Assembly: GCA_963971425.1 (NCBI GenBank)
Contig: OZ020525.1
Span: 3,517,560 to 3,581,559 of the forward strand
DNA length: 64,000 nt
Direction of reading: 5' to 3'
From: Bryoerythrophyllum caledonicum
Taxonomy: Eukaryota > Streptophyta > Bryopsida > Pottiales > Pottiaceae
The translations under genes and the position numbers were made by a program. Positions 47,046 through 57,300 of this stretch are shown here, in pieces (the first letter of the stretch is position 1; each line of letters opens with the position of its first letter). A model generated the notes under the pieces. The model saw only the letters and a program-made list of their open reading frames with translations, was not told the origin of the DNA and did no database searches.

Positions 47046-49084
47046 GAGCGGGAGGGGGGGAGAGAGAACTGGGAGTGCACACCTCTTGTGTTGTTCACGG
47101 AAGGGCTGAACCTGACTGACTTGTTCTGATGGCTTAATTGTTGTCCAAGTTGTTGTTCCCTGCCTTGTAGCATGAAAGGCCGTGACTTGTTCGGTGAGCT
47201 TGGTTCTCCCTCATCTTCCCAGCCTTGATCCCGTAGCCACTGTCTGAGAACCGAGCCGAGGATGGCGGGTGCCAGAGCTCGACTCTTTTTATTGGGACCT
47301 TCCGAGAATTCTTCTGCGCCTTGTATATCTGCGGGTCCTAGACTAAGGTCGTCCGATTCCATTCCAGTTAGTCGAGAGTCTTCTCCTGCGATCCGCTCTG
47401 GTATCTGTTCTATGTCCTTCAGGTAAGTCAGAGTTTGATCTGGAGTGGTTGCCGATCCCAGTTCATTTCCTTGGCTCCTTGCATGGAGTCCCGTTCCTAC
47501 GTACGGTGACAAAAAACCTGTTAACGTATTCGCTGCCACCTCCGCTCGTGCGTGGCTCGGTGCCTTACGTGGCAGCTCGGAGTCTGCCGATGACGCAGTT
47601 TCATGCTCCGCCGATCTCGACGTGCTCTCGCTCACTGCTGTTCTTGGTTTGCTTGGCTGAAGTTGCGATCCCTGTATCGTCATCCTGGTGTTTGAACCTG
47701 GCTGGGGCCTTCTCGCTCTCCCGTTTCTCTTCTTCCAAAGTCCTACTGCCTGCATATGCGTATCCAGGCTTCTTCTCAATTCCCTAGCTTCAAGGCTTTC
47801 GAGATCTCTTGATACCGTCTCTTCACGGAACTGTCTTGTGTTGACGACGTCTAGGACTGTAATGTCCACTTGCTTTGATGTCTCGTCTATAGGTTGCATC
47901 TGTATGATTCTTGATTTCGGGGGCGATGGCAGCTGTTCCTGGATAGGAGGTTGATCCGGTCGCTCCTCTTCTTCCTGTGTCTTGTTTTCCCGCATCTGCT
48001 CGGTATCGTTCGGTATAATGCTTTGACTTGCGTTCGGGGACGGTCTCTGTTCTACCCTCGCTGATGTGCGTTCTTCACTGGCCGCGGCTCCTCTTGTTCC
48101 TATCTGTCTCATTGGGTGACGACTATGTGTATTCTGTAATGCACGACAGTCTTTGATCAAGTGCGTCGTAGATAGACAGTGTCTACATCTGATCGGCAAA
48201 TTGTTGTAATCTACTGCCAATGTTACTAACTCTCCTGAAATAGGGTTCATGACATTAATGTTCATGATGAACGGCTTAGCTGTGTCAATATTGACACAAA
48301 ATTTCTGATCTATAGAGTAGCGATTACCTCTGTGTTTGCCTACTACCTTCCCGATGCATTTTGCAATGTCGTTGATGCTGCTGCGTATTTCGTCTGGTAC
48401 TGCCTTGAGCGTGATCCATATCGGCATCTGGGCCTTGACAGGGACACTAGAGTTAAATCCAGCCATCCACGGTTGTAGCATGCATGTCCCCCATCGCGAC
48501 GTGTGTGGGGTGAGCATGAAGAGTTGTTGAGTGGCGCTTACATCCTTGGTTACAATCTGGAAGAACCCGTTGCCCATATTCCGTCCGAACTCACATTCCG
48601 CTTGGGCATCTCTTGAAAGTGTTGAAAGCCATGCGGGGACAGGCTCCCACCTTGCTTTGCCACCTACAAAATAGGCGATTACTGTGTTTTGTTGGAAGTG
48701 TTCCATCTCCTTCTTCACCTTATTTTCGTCAAGCGTAAATTCAGCAGCTTGTTTGCAAAGCAAGAAACCAGACCCACTGCGGAATAGAGTGTCTGGAAGG
48801 ATCTCACCGGGAGTTGCCTTGGAGGGATTAAGTATGGCGTGACTCCCGAGGTGAGCCATTGCCGCTACTACTTCAGGCTCTGACAATTCATGTTTCAGGA
48901 GTGCTTCCGCTTTCCTCCTCTCCTCCAAGGCTGAGAGTTTGATAGGGGCGTGCGCGATGTGCGCCTTGAGCACCTCTGCAAAGCTGATCCCGGGTGCTGC
49001 CTGCGACTCTCCTACGGCCCTCCCCGACATGAGTGGGGAGGCCAACGGGGGAGGTGGTATCAGTGTCGAAGGAGGGACTGCCAT
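47042..49084 (-). CDS. LINE ORF1 protein, DUF4283-like with CCHC knuckle
   Basis: 680-residue, apparently intact ORF1 product of the LINE, expected to bind element RNA and form the retrotransposition particle. A proline-rich N-terminus (PPPPLASP) is followed by a DUF4283-like region at about residues 135-255 (VIAYFVGGKARW, GNGFFQIV, PIWITLKAVPDEI), a plant-typical ORF1 domain. A zinc knuckle CRHCLSTTHLIKDC (CX2CX4HX4C) is at about 300-313. The rest is a charged, probably disordered tail ending in a basic patch (KKSR). The ATG (49,082-49,084, context GCCATGGCAG) fits a plant start site well. Its stop codon overlaps the ORF2 start as ATGA. Confidence 0.85.
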   Translation of the reverse strand: MAVPPSTLIPPPPLASPLMSGRAVGESQAAPGISFAEVLKAHIAHAPIKLSALEERRKAEALLKHELSEPEVVAAMAHLGSHAILNPSKATPGEILPDTLFRSGSGFLLCKQAAEFTLDENKVKKEMEHFQQNTVIAYFVGGKARWEPVPAWLSTLSRDAQAECEFGRNMGNGFFQIVTKDVSATQQLFMLTPHTSRWGTCMLQPWMAGFNSSVPVKAQMPIWITLKAVPDEIRSSINDIAKCIGKVVGKHRGNRYSIDQKFCVNIDTAKPFIMNINVMNPISGELVTLAVDYNNLPIRCRHCLSTTHLIKDCRALQNTHSRHPMRQIGTRGAAASEERTSARVEQRPSPNASQSIIPNDTEQMRENKTQEEEERPDQPPIQEQLPSPPKSRIIQMQPIDETSKQVDITVLDVVNTRQFREETVSRDLESLEARELRRSLDTHMQAVGLWKKRNGRARRPQPGSNTRMTIQGSQLQPSKPRTAVSESTSRSAEHETASSADSELPRKAPSHARAEVAANTLTGFLSPYVGTGLHARSQGNELGSATTPDQTLTYLKDIEQIPERIAGEDSRLTGMESDDLSLGPADIQGAEEFSEGPNKKSRALAPAILGSVLRQWLRDQGWEDEGEPSSPNKSRPFMLQGREQQLGQQLSHQNKSVRFSPSVNNTRGVHSQFSLPPSRS

Positions 49085-49474
49085 GGCAGAGTCTGTGGAG
49101 TCTGTGCCAATTGGAGCCCTCGTCTCTACACCGTACCTTGTACACTTGTTGTTCCCTCCTGTTGCTTCAGTTCTTGTTGACGGACTAATGCAGCAGAACT
49201 GATGTTGGATCTTCCTTCTAAACCCTAATCTATATACCTAATACCTAAACCCTTCTACTTGTGACCTTAACCCTAACCCTAGTCAGTCCCCCGATCGTTC
49301 CACTCTTCGTGCGATAGATCTGTGCACTTCTAGGTGCGTTCTGGATCTCTGCACACGTTGAATTGAACGATCTAGACCTAAACCTAAACGTATGTCTGTT
49401 ACTGCATTAACACAATGACGCATTCAACTGCGAGCCGCAACCTCACTCAGACTCTCATTGCGCCCCCTCTCCCG

Positions 49475-49488
49475 GACCTCTTATGATT
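49475..49488. repeat. LINE target-site duplication, 5' side copy
   Basis: GACCTCTTATGATT, identical to 42,343-42,356. Confidence 0.9.
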
Positions 49489-49491
49489 CGT

Positions 49492-50404
49492 GTAACCCCA
49501 TGGGTTCCCTCGGGGGATTCTAGAAGATTTGGGCAGGTGCCTTTTCATTTTATAATAGTTTTCTTTGATATTTTTAATGTAGATGGACATTACTAAAAAC
49601 TTGTGAGTCCAAATTTTTCCTAAATCCGACATTTAACGAGAAAGTTATAGGGATTTAAAGTTCAAATGGGGTGAGCGGGCAAGTCGGGCAACTCCAAAAA
49701 CTTTTACTAGGATATTCTATTGAATGTAAGATTTTCAATACTAGCTAACAATATCATTTCTATATATTTTCAAAAAAAATCTCATCTTTAGTGAAAAAAG
49801 AAATATAAATCCAAGTATCACATTGTCGGGCAAGGTACCTAAAGAAACTCTTCTTTTTCACATAAAACCTCGAGATCATCATATTTTTTACTTTTTGTTT
49901 TTTCCGCAGCAATATGTGGTGTAAACCTACTTATTGACCATTTGGATTCTCATTCTAAAACATACATAGTTCACAATTTTTTTTTAATGCAAATTGACAA
50001 TTTTTGAACCTCCACTTCTTCCACAATTTTTTTGAAAATGCTTCATCCTTTTTCTACCTCTAAAAATTGGAGTACAAGGAGCTAATATCATGCTTAACAT
50101 GATGATAATAAATTTGGACCTTGTGTAGTGCAAAAATTTGACACCAAGTGAAGTCAAAGTCTGCTGATCCACTAAACGCAGGGAAGAAAATGGACCCGTT
50201 TCACTACTTCAAACACTATAATATTACAATTTGTGCGGTCAAATTTTATGAATTTTTTAATGTAAGTTATTTAATAAGTCTTAATTGAGATCCTATGGTT
50301 AAAAATAGAAGCATACGTTTTTTGTTTTGTCCTTACTCATGGCACTAAAACGAGCAATTTGAAGTGTTTTTGGTGTGAAATTGTCAAAGAAATTTAGGGG
50401 TTAA
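49492..50404 (+). mobile_element. TTAA-type element, subfamily A (A9)
   Basis: Left end GTAACCCCATGGGTTCCC (flank drifted to GTAA) and right end CAAAGAAATTTAGGGGTTAA. The body is that of subfamily A (GGACATTACTAAAAAC, GCAACTCCAAAAACTTTTACT, TCAATACTAGC). About 913 bp. Confidence 0.7.
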
Positions 50405-51277
50405 GGGCCTAACAATTAAAATGACACATACTAATACCTTATTCCAACATTAGCGGCTTTAGGTGCACAAGAAGGTGGCAGATGTGAAGAATGCTAGGAT
50501 TAAACCAATCTCGGAATTGTAGAGTGCGAGGTACAAAGAGTGCTTGAGTATTTGGTTGACTAGCCAATTTTCTATTGTAACAAGCGGAGCAATTGTAGTA
50601 CTATTGTACTATACATGGGGGTACAAATAGTGGTCTGCTCTACACCATACGTCTGCCGCTTGCAATAAAGAACATCAGATTATTATAGTAAGATAAAATT
50701 GTTAGAAACATCCATTGGAGCGGACTAAAAATATTCTAGGAAGGAGATGATAAATTGTTTTCAACCAATAACGGGGTCAATTTTATACAAGCCTAGAGAT
50801 AGTACATACTAAAGTGCTAGTTGTGGCCTTGGTCTAAACATGGTGTCACCCATCTATTTTTTTCTCTAGCCTTTCTAGCTCTCCACAATTCATGTTGTGC
50901 GCTGGCACTAGACTCCTTGTTGGCTAGCTAGTGATAGTACCTCGTGGCAGCTGCTACGTCCTCTTCCTCTTCAAACTCCTGACAATTGTGTTCCTTTTAA
51001 AATTCAAATTCTATGTTGAATATTTCTGTACCAATGCTTGTAGGTCTGAATAATAATGCTAAGACGTTTTTTCCCACAAAAATGTTGAGTGTGTTTCACA
51101 TAGGCTCTCTTAGCAGCGTAGTGAGTTTTCTCCATGCCTTGGGAACTTCAAATGGCTAGGCTTCCATATTGCTCAACAAACCATGGACAATGTTTCACTA
51201 GCACGTGAGCGTAGTGAGTTACATGTCCCTCTCAAAAGCATTTCACAAACAATTTGCCAATTTTTGTCATCTTTTCT
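50405..51277. other. no gene or repeat recognised
   Basis: No supported feature; a short near-palindrome (GTAGTACTATTGTACTATAC) near 50,595-50,615 was noted. Confidence 0.45.
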
Positions 51278-52400
51278 TTAAATTTTCTTTTCTTGTCGGC
51301 TGAAAGCGATAAGGCGTTGAAATAGAATTGAACATCCTCCCACAATGCCCACATGTCCAATCAATTTTCCTTCACAACGCCCCCGTTTAGGTAATTTTTT
51401 TAAGTGCACAAATGTCTTTCCATACCCTGGACGCTCCACTCCACGAACTTTGTTTGAATAAACGGGCGACGCTTGCACCGTTGGCTGTTAGCTTGCATCG
51501 AACATTGTTGTCTGGACGAGAGAGCTTCAAGTCCTACGTGAGGATGAAGGATCTTCCACCAATGCGTGCCTTGTGAAGTGCATGTTCCATCTCGGTAACA
51601 GCCTGGGCCCATAGACGAGGGTCCTTAATGTTCTAAACAAAGCAGAAGAGTTGGTGTAGTGTCTTCTCTGTAATCCAAAGCAACAACAAAAACCTGGCCT
51701 TGTTATGAGCATGTAAAGCAATTCAATCAATGGCATTGACAAGAGACATATGTGGAAGCAAAACCATGGTTGAAATTCAAACCTTACGTGGGCATGCAAT
51801 GTACAAATGTGCACATGAGTAATTGGGATATCAAATATTGGATCAAATTTTCCTGTTAAAGAGGGCCTTCTCATAGGTTTTGGTGCAATTTCCCTTGCAA
51901 ATAGTCCCCCATTCCAAGTGCGCTTTCCTCCAAAGTATAGTGGCACCTCATGGCGAACAATTCTTGTCTGCCATCACTAAATGCAACAATGGGTTGCCAT
52001 TTCTCCGTGACTCATTCCATACAAGCATTTCACAATTTTCATATTGCAAGACATGTGCCACTTTACTTTGAATTCACCGATACCATTGACCAACAATGGT
52101 CAACCTCTGTTCTGAGCACGCACAACAGCCGGGAAATCTGTCTTGTCAAATACCCGTTGCAAGCACCAGTGTGATTCCTTCTGCACTTGGAAGCTGACAA
52201 CATGCCATATATCATACTCAAATTGAATGCAAAAATCAAAATCCTTCATCGCCTCTATTTGTGACTCTCTTTTTAGTGCACGATTTATTAGTGTTGTAGA
52301 CACCTTCTCCAGCCTCTCATTCTTCACAATTTCTGATTCATCCATCTTAAGCACAAAGATCAATGCACGATCACCTACTTTTGTTGTCAATTTACTGATG
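51278..52400 (-). pseudogene. unrecognised coding relic
   Basis: Several minus-strand open pieces in differing frames look coding by composition. At about 52,390-52,100 is an open stretch with MDESEIVKNERLEKVSTTL and DFCIQFEYDIWHVVSF; at about 51,950-51,790 one with YFGGKRTWNGGLFARE and GKFDPIFDIPITHVHICTLH; at about 51,680-51,540 a piece with DPRLWAQAVTEMEHALHKAR. Stops and frame changes separate them, so it is not a working gene. I do not recognise the family. It may be the protein of an unknown mobile element or a decayed host gene. The IPITHVHICTLH segment, with two histidines and a cysteine, is the most distinctive anchor for a search. Confidence 0.4.
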
Positions 52401-52497
52401 CCTCACATAGGTCACTACAGTGGAACTCCAATGCTTTGTTGACAACATTTAAAGGCCTAATACAACTCAAGTACTTTCCCAAGATCATGCAGGAAGT

Positions 52498-53231
52498 TTA
52501 ACCCATAAATGACCAAGTGTCAAAAATAGGCTTTTTGAAAGTCCCGTTCCTATGGTGTCAATTTCCAACATTCCACTTTGATATTTTTATAATAGAAGCA
52601 CATTACTAAGATCTTAAAGGGAGAACAATTTTTTTCCTCAATCCGGCATTTATTGAAAAAGTTAGAGGGTTTTGAATTTCAAATGGGGAGACCGGGCACT
52701 TTGGGCACCTCCAAAAACTTTTGCTAGGACACTCTATTGAATGTGAGATTTTCAATACTAGCAAGCAATATTATTTCCCTTCATCATACTACTAAAATCA
52801 TAATCTATACAATGAACCACGCAGCGATCAACCACGAAATGAACCGTGCAGTGAACTATAGAAACGTTGCAGTCAACCGCTCAATGAATCATGTTACCTT
52901 TTTAATAGTTTGTAATATAAAAGCTGCATTAAAATGGTTGGACTAATGCGTTGCAAAGCAAGCGCCAATTGCTAGTATGGTTCTAAAAAAGTTCTTGTCT
53001 TTAGTAAAAAATAGCATATTAACCCAAGTTAAACATTTTCACACATTGTCACACATTGTCAAGCAAGGTACCAAAAAACTTCTTCTTTTCCACATAAAAC
53101 TTAGAGATCTTCATATTTTTTACTTTTTATTTTTCCCACAACAAGATGTAGTGTAAATCTTTTTTTTGACCATTTGGATTATCAATCTAAAATATGAAAT
53201 AATTTCTCAAAATATTAAAACGCAAATTGGC
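52498..53231 (+). mobile_element. TTAA-type element, subfamily A (A10), truncated and interrupted
   Basis: Begins TTAACCCATAAATGACCAAG and follows the A body until AACGCAAATTGGCA at about 53,231, where the sequence changes abruptly to a gypsy pol fossil. A 195-bp insertion lies at 52,785-52,979. Confidence 0.7.
52785..52979. mobile_element. small insertion with CATACTA/TAGTATG ends inside A10
   Basis: Where other A copies read CTTCATATGGTC, this copy has 195 extra bases starting CATACTACTAAAATC and ending GCTAGTATG, short inverted ends. Inside, AATGAACC- and GCAGTGAAC-type words recur several times. It is not a family known to me. Confidence 0.55.
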
Positions 53232-54242
53232 AGATCATCAACTGTTGAGGTGGTTGATGGAATCTGACAAGCTGACAGGGAAACTAGTGCGGTGGGCCTT
53301 GATGTTGATGGAATTCGACTTCAAGGTAGTTTACAGGGCAAAGTTGGTGAACATGGATGCTGACGGCCTTTGCCGTAATCCACTTTCAATCGAAGAGGAC
53401 GTCACAAGCGCAAGGTGGCACGGTGATGGTGAGGTTGTTTTGTTGCTTCGTTGACATTGTTCGGCATTTAGGAGTATTGGCGATTCATGAAGACACCACG
53501 GGGGAAGCTACTATGGCCACGGTAGATAAGGATGGAGGTGAGGAGTCTGGGGGCACTAGAGACATCTTCAAAGACACGAATGTCATGCAGTTTCTAAAGA
53601 ATGGAGTGGCAGTGCCAACATGGTCCGCTTATGAGAAATATCGGGTTTTACAACAAGCCTAACAGTTCGTGTGGGAGAGGACTCACCTTGTTAGGACGTG
53701 GCCGGACAATACCAAGAAGGTCGTGCAGACTTCAATAGAGAGGGTGAAGCTGATCAAGCATGCATATGAGGATCTCGGACACTTTGGAGTGCGGAGGACC
53801 TATAATTTGCTACAGATCCACTATTGGTTGCGAGGGATGCACTCACAAGTCCAAGCGTTGGTCGTTTGGTGTATGATGTGTGAACATGTGCGAGCGTCTT
53901 TTAACACTCTGATGCCACAATTGCAACCATTGCCAATTATGGGCTTAGCATACAGGTGGAGCTTGGTTTTTGGATTTTGCAGGACCATTGCCAATGACAC
54001 CTTGACACAACAAGTATGTGTTGGTGATCATTGAGCATTTCTCGAAATGCATAGAATTGGTGGCATTTCTTGATAAGTTCAATGAGGGGGCCGCTGATAC
54101 TATTTTCTTGATCGTGTTCAGACTCTAGAGTCGCTTTGGAGCTCCAACGGAGGTACTCACAGACCAAGGGAGAGAATTCTTGGGTGAGTATTAGACGCAA
54201 TGTGAGCAAGCGATGATTGATCATCGCACTACTTCGAGGGGG
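53228..54242 (+). mobile_element. Ty3/gypsy pol fossil (RNase H to integrase)
   Basis: Fragment of an LTR retrotransposon of the Ty3/gypsy class, plus strand. Parts seen in order: the end of reverse transcriptase/RNase H (around 53,230-53,400), a spacer, the zinc-binding region of integrase and the first part of the integrase core (to about 54,240). It is broken by several interruptions and cut at both ends; no LTR is attached. It abuts truncated A10 on the left and a D-type repeat on the right. The age looks old from its decay. Confidence 0.8.
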
Positions 54243-54305
54243 AATGCTATTATGTGAGCGGTGAGCGGTGAGCGGTGAACGGTGAGCGGTGAGAGGTGAG
54301 TAGGA
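54243..54305. repeat. D-type terminal end with expanded GTGAGCG units
   Basis: GAATGCTATTATGTGAGCGG followed by about six GTGAGCG or close units. This is one end of a MULE-like D element with extra terminal subunits; no opposite end was found nearby. Confidence 0.5.
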
Positions 54306-57300
54306 TATATTAATCCATGATGAGTAGGGTTTCTAAGACGTCAGGCTGTGATTCCATCATTTGCTTTAAGAAAAAGCATTGATAGACCTATTACGGTGGG
54401 ATTTGAAAACTTTGCAATTGTGAAATTCGATGTAACTATATCTTAAAATCCTGAGTCGTTGATGACTCTAAAGACTCCCTAACCTCAGTTGCTGATCCAT
54501 CTATGAACTGCAAAGCATTTTCATCATATTTATTTTCGTTGGATTTTGGTTTAGAGCAACCAAGCTTTGCAAAGGCCATTGCCATCTTCCCAACACACAT
54601 TGGTAGATCATATGACTTCATCGGGCTAAAAAAAAGACCTTGATTCTTCATCAATGCATTGGCTAATGTCAATCCTGAACGGCTGCAAATTGAAATTATA
54701 CAACATAAGTATTTAGAACCAAAAAAATTAGGTAGCAAAAATGACAGTAAATAAATGTGTACACTCACTTATTGAATCTAGCCTTCAGATGGAACTTCCA
54801 GGGCACTACAACCATGGCATCAGGATCCTCTGATGCTACATCTACGGCTTTAGCTTCAGGTGGTTCCGTGACCGGAAAGGCCATCTTCATGGGCTTCAAA
54901 AGGGCATTAAACAGTTGTCTGTCCTTCTCTTAAGCCACAATTTGTCGGTGAAGACCACAACAAGCGGTAATCAATGTACCTGGAATTAAGATTCAAAACT
55001 TTAGATCAATAAACAATCTCATTTTGTAATTAAAAATTCAAATACACAACAATATAATAGATTACTCACCCGTAGATGCAGTGCAATCAAGAACCAAATC
55101 TCCTTCCACGGTCGTCCCCTCAACAAGGAGCTGGAAGAAACGTGGATCTGTTTGGCGAGGCCCCCGCCATGGTATATCACCATTCATCGCCAGGTCGCAT
55201 TCCAAGGTATAATTAATCAACATGTCGTCTCATCCGATTTCCACACTTGCAGACTTCATTGTAGTTGAGCGTTTGAAAAAGAAGTTTGATTTTCCTCTCA
55301 CCCAGGTTTTTTACAACCTGGCTGATTCCAAACTTCTGCGTCTGAAAATTCAAAATCAACATGAACATGAGAAATCAATAGGATATTTTTCAACAAAAAA
55401 ATAAATTAAAGCAAAGAAGCATAGAATAGAACTCACGATGGTGGAAACATCCATTGCTAAAGTCAAGTGAAGACGATTCATGCCCAACCATTCTTTCTTC
55501 TTCACCATCTGATATGTCTCACAGAGTCCAATAATATTCCCTTTGGAAACAACAGAGAAAGAATGGAACACTATCATGCAACCATCGTCATGGAGATGTA
55601 ATTCTGCAAATGCAAATGCAGATTAGAGATCCTCATATTCTTTGTCTTCATTCCAAACTGGCACTATAGTTGGAGGAGAAGACACCCCTAGTACAAGCAA
55701 ATTCTCCTGGCAGTCAAATAAAATCAAGCCCAATGCTGGCTTTGGTGATGCTTCGCCATTGAACTTGCGAGACTTCTCTCCAGAAAACTGTAGAGAAGTA
55801 TCAGGATTCAACATCAATATTTAACTAGTCGAAATAAGTCTATGGACTAATATTTTGTTATACATTTTGATAATAATACTAAAAAGACTTACCTTCTTCA
55901 AGAATTGAGGAACCTCAGAATATAATATTGGTGTGTCAACGTCCATGTTCTCCAAAAGATCCGTGATGGAGACATTGAGGATTAGACCTCCAAAGTCATT
56001 TATACGGTGCTCATCAAGGATAGTGAGCTGTGTCCCTTGAGTAATCACATCTTCAGACAATTCAGGGAGTGCAGTGGTTCTCATGATTCCACTATGAGAT
56101 CCACCTAGCATCTAAGAGCCTTGATCCACTGTAGAAGATGCTGGAATTGGGTTGTGAGGATCAGTCTTCTTCTTCCCTTTGCCCTTGGCCCCCTTGCTCG
56201 CCTTTGCAATTTCCATTTCCTTCTCGGCTAGCTTGGCCAAGCGTTCCTCTTCCTTCTTTTCCTTTGTGGTCATAATATCTTGCACACGTGCTTCCTTCTT
56301 CTTATTAGTGGCTTCCCTCTTGGCAATGGCCCTCTTCTTTTGTTTGTCACTGAGGCCAACGAACTCGTCAACCTCCAAATTAATGGCATTGAGGCCATCA
56401 AATGATATTTTGAGCTCCACCTCTGATGGATGGGTGAAAGTAAGGTTGCAATCCAAATACCACCCTCCCCCACTGAGATGGGCACTTGTGAAGGTGCGGA
56501 ATTGGACAAGAGTGATCATACATTCCTTTGAACTTCGGTCCAACCAAGAAGATAAGAAAGGAGGAAAATCTGACTTATTGATTGCACCCTTTGCTTCCAA
56601 TTCATACTTGAAATACCTAGAATAAAAAAGAGACAATAACAGGGGAAGTTCAAATTATGGAATTGAAGTATTAACTTAAATAGGTTCGTATACAACAATG
56701 CATTTGAATAGCATTGTATACAACAGAGCATTTGAACAACCTTAATTAATTCAAGCCCACTTTCCATAAAGAAATTTAAATACTTGAGCATGAAAATGAA
56801 AAGCATCAAGATTATATTGAAATGGAAATTACAACAAATACTGTGGAAAGTCATACCGGAAAATTACTCTTTGCACAACTTGCCCTCAACCCTCAAAATC
56901 TTGAAGATGTCAATTTTTTGGAAATGATTAGCTCCTTTAAAGGTAGGCCGGAAACCATGATCCCAAAACTTCCTCCTCCATCCTTCCACATATGCATTTA
57001 AATTCTCCGGTTGCAGCGGTAGGTTCATATTGATCGGGATTTTATCCTTCTTCACGACCATGTCAAAGAACTCAATTGCAGCATCTTCAATCTACAAGAT
57101 TGCAACGGAAGATAAAAAAACCAATTCACAATAAATCTAGGTATGTAATACTGATGAATACTGAAGGTAATTGTTACGATTGTAAGTAAACATATCCCGT
57201 CATACCAAACGCACTTGGTCAGGAATGGACCAAGATGGGCCTTTGAAATAGGCTTTGTAGGGAAATGCCAAGCGTTACGTGATGGCATGGATGAGTTCTA

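Larger units (their letters stand above)
42357..49474 (-). mobile_element. full-length L1-type LINE
   Basis: A 7.1-kb non-LTR retrotransposon on the minus strand. It has a leader of about 390 bases (49,474-49,085), ORF1, ORF2, a short 3' tail and a poly(A) run (T run at about 42,357-42,375). Exact 14-bp duplications flank it, so it inserted recently by target-primed reverse transcription. Base composition is GC-richer than the repeats around it. ORF1 is open; ORF2 has three breaks. The insertion lies only 3 bp beside the left end of TTAA element A9. Confidence 0.92.

Noticed and set aside
43219-49202. Many plus-strand open frames across the LINE.
   Set aside because: Antisense shadows of the GC-richer ORF1 and ORF2 on the minus strand.
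49255-49280. Telomere-like CCCTAA repeats suggesting an interstitial telomere.
   Set aside because: Only two or three units, inside the leader of the LINE.
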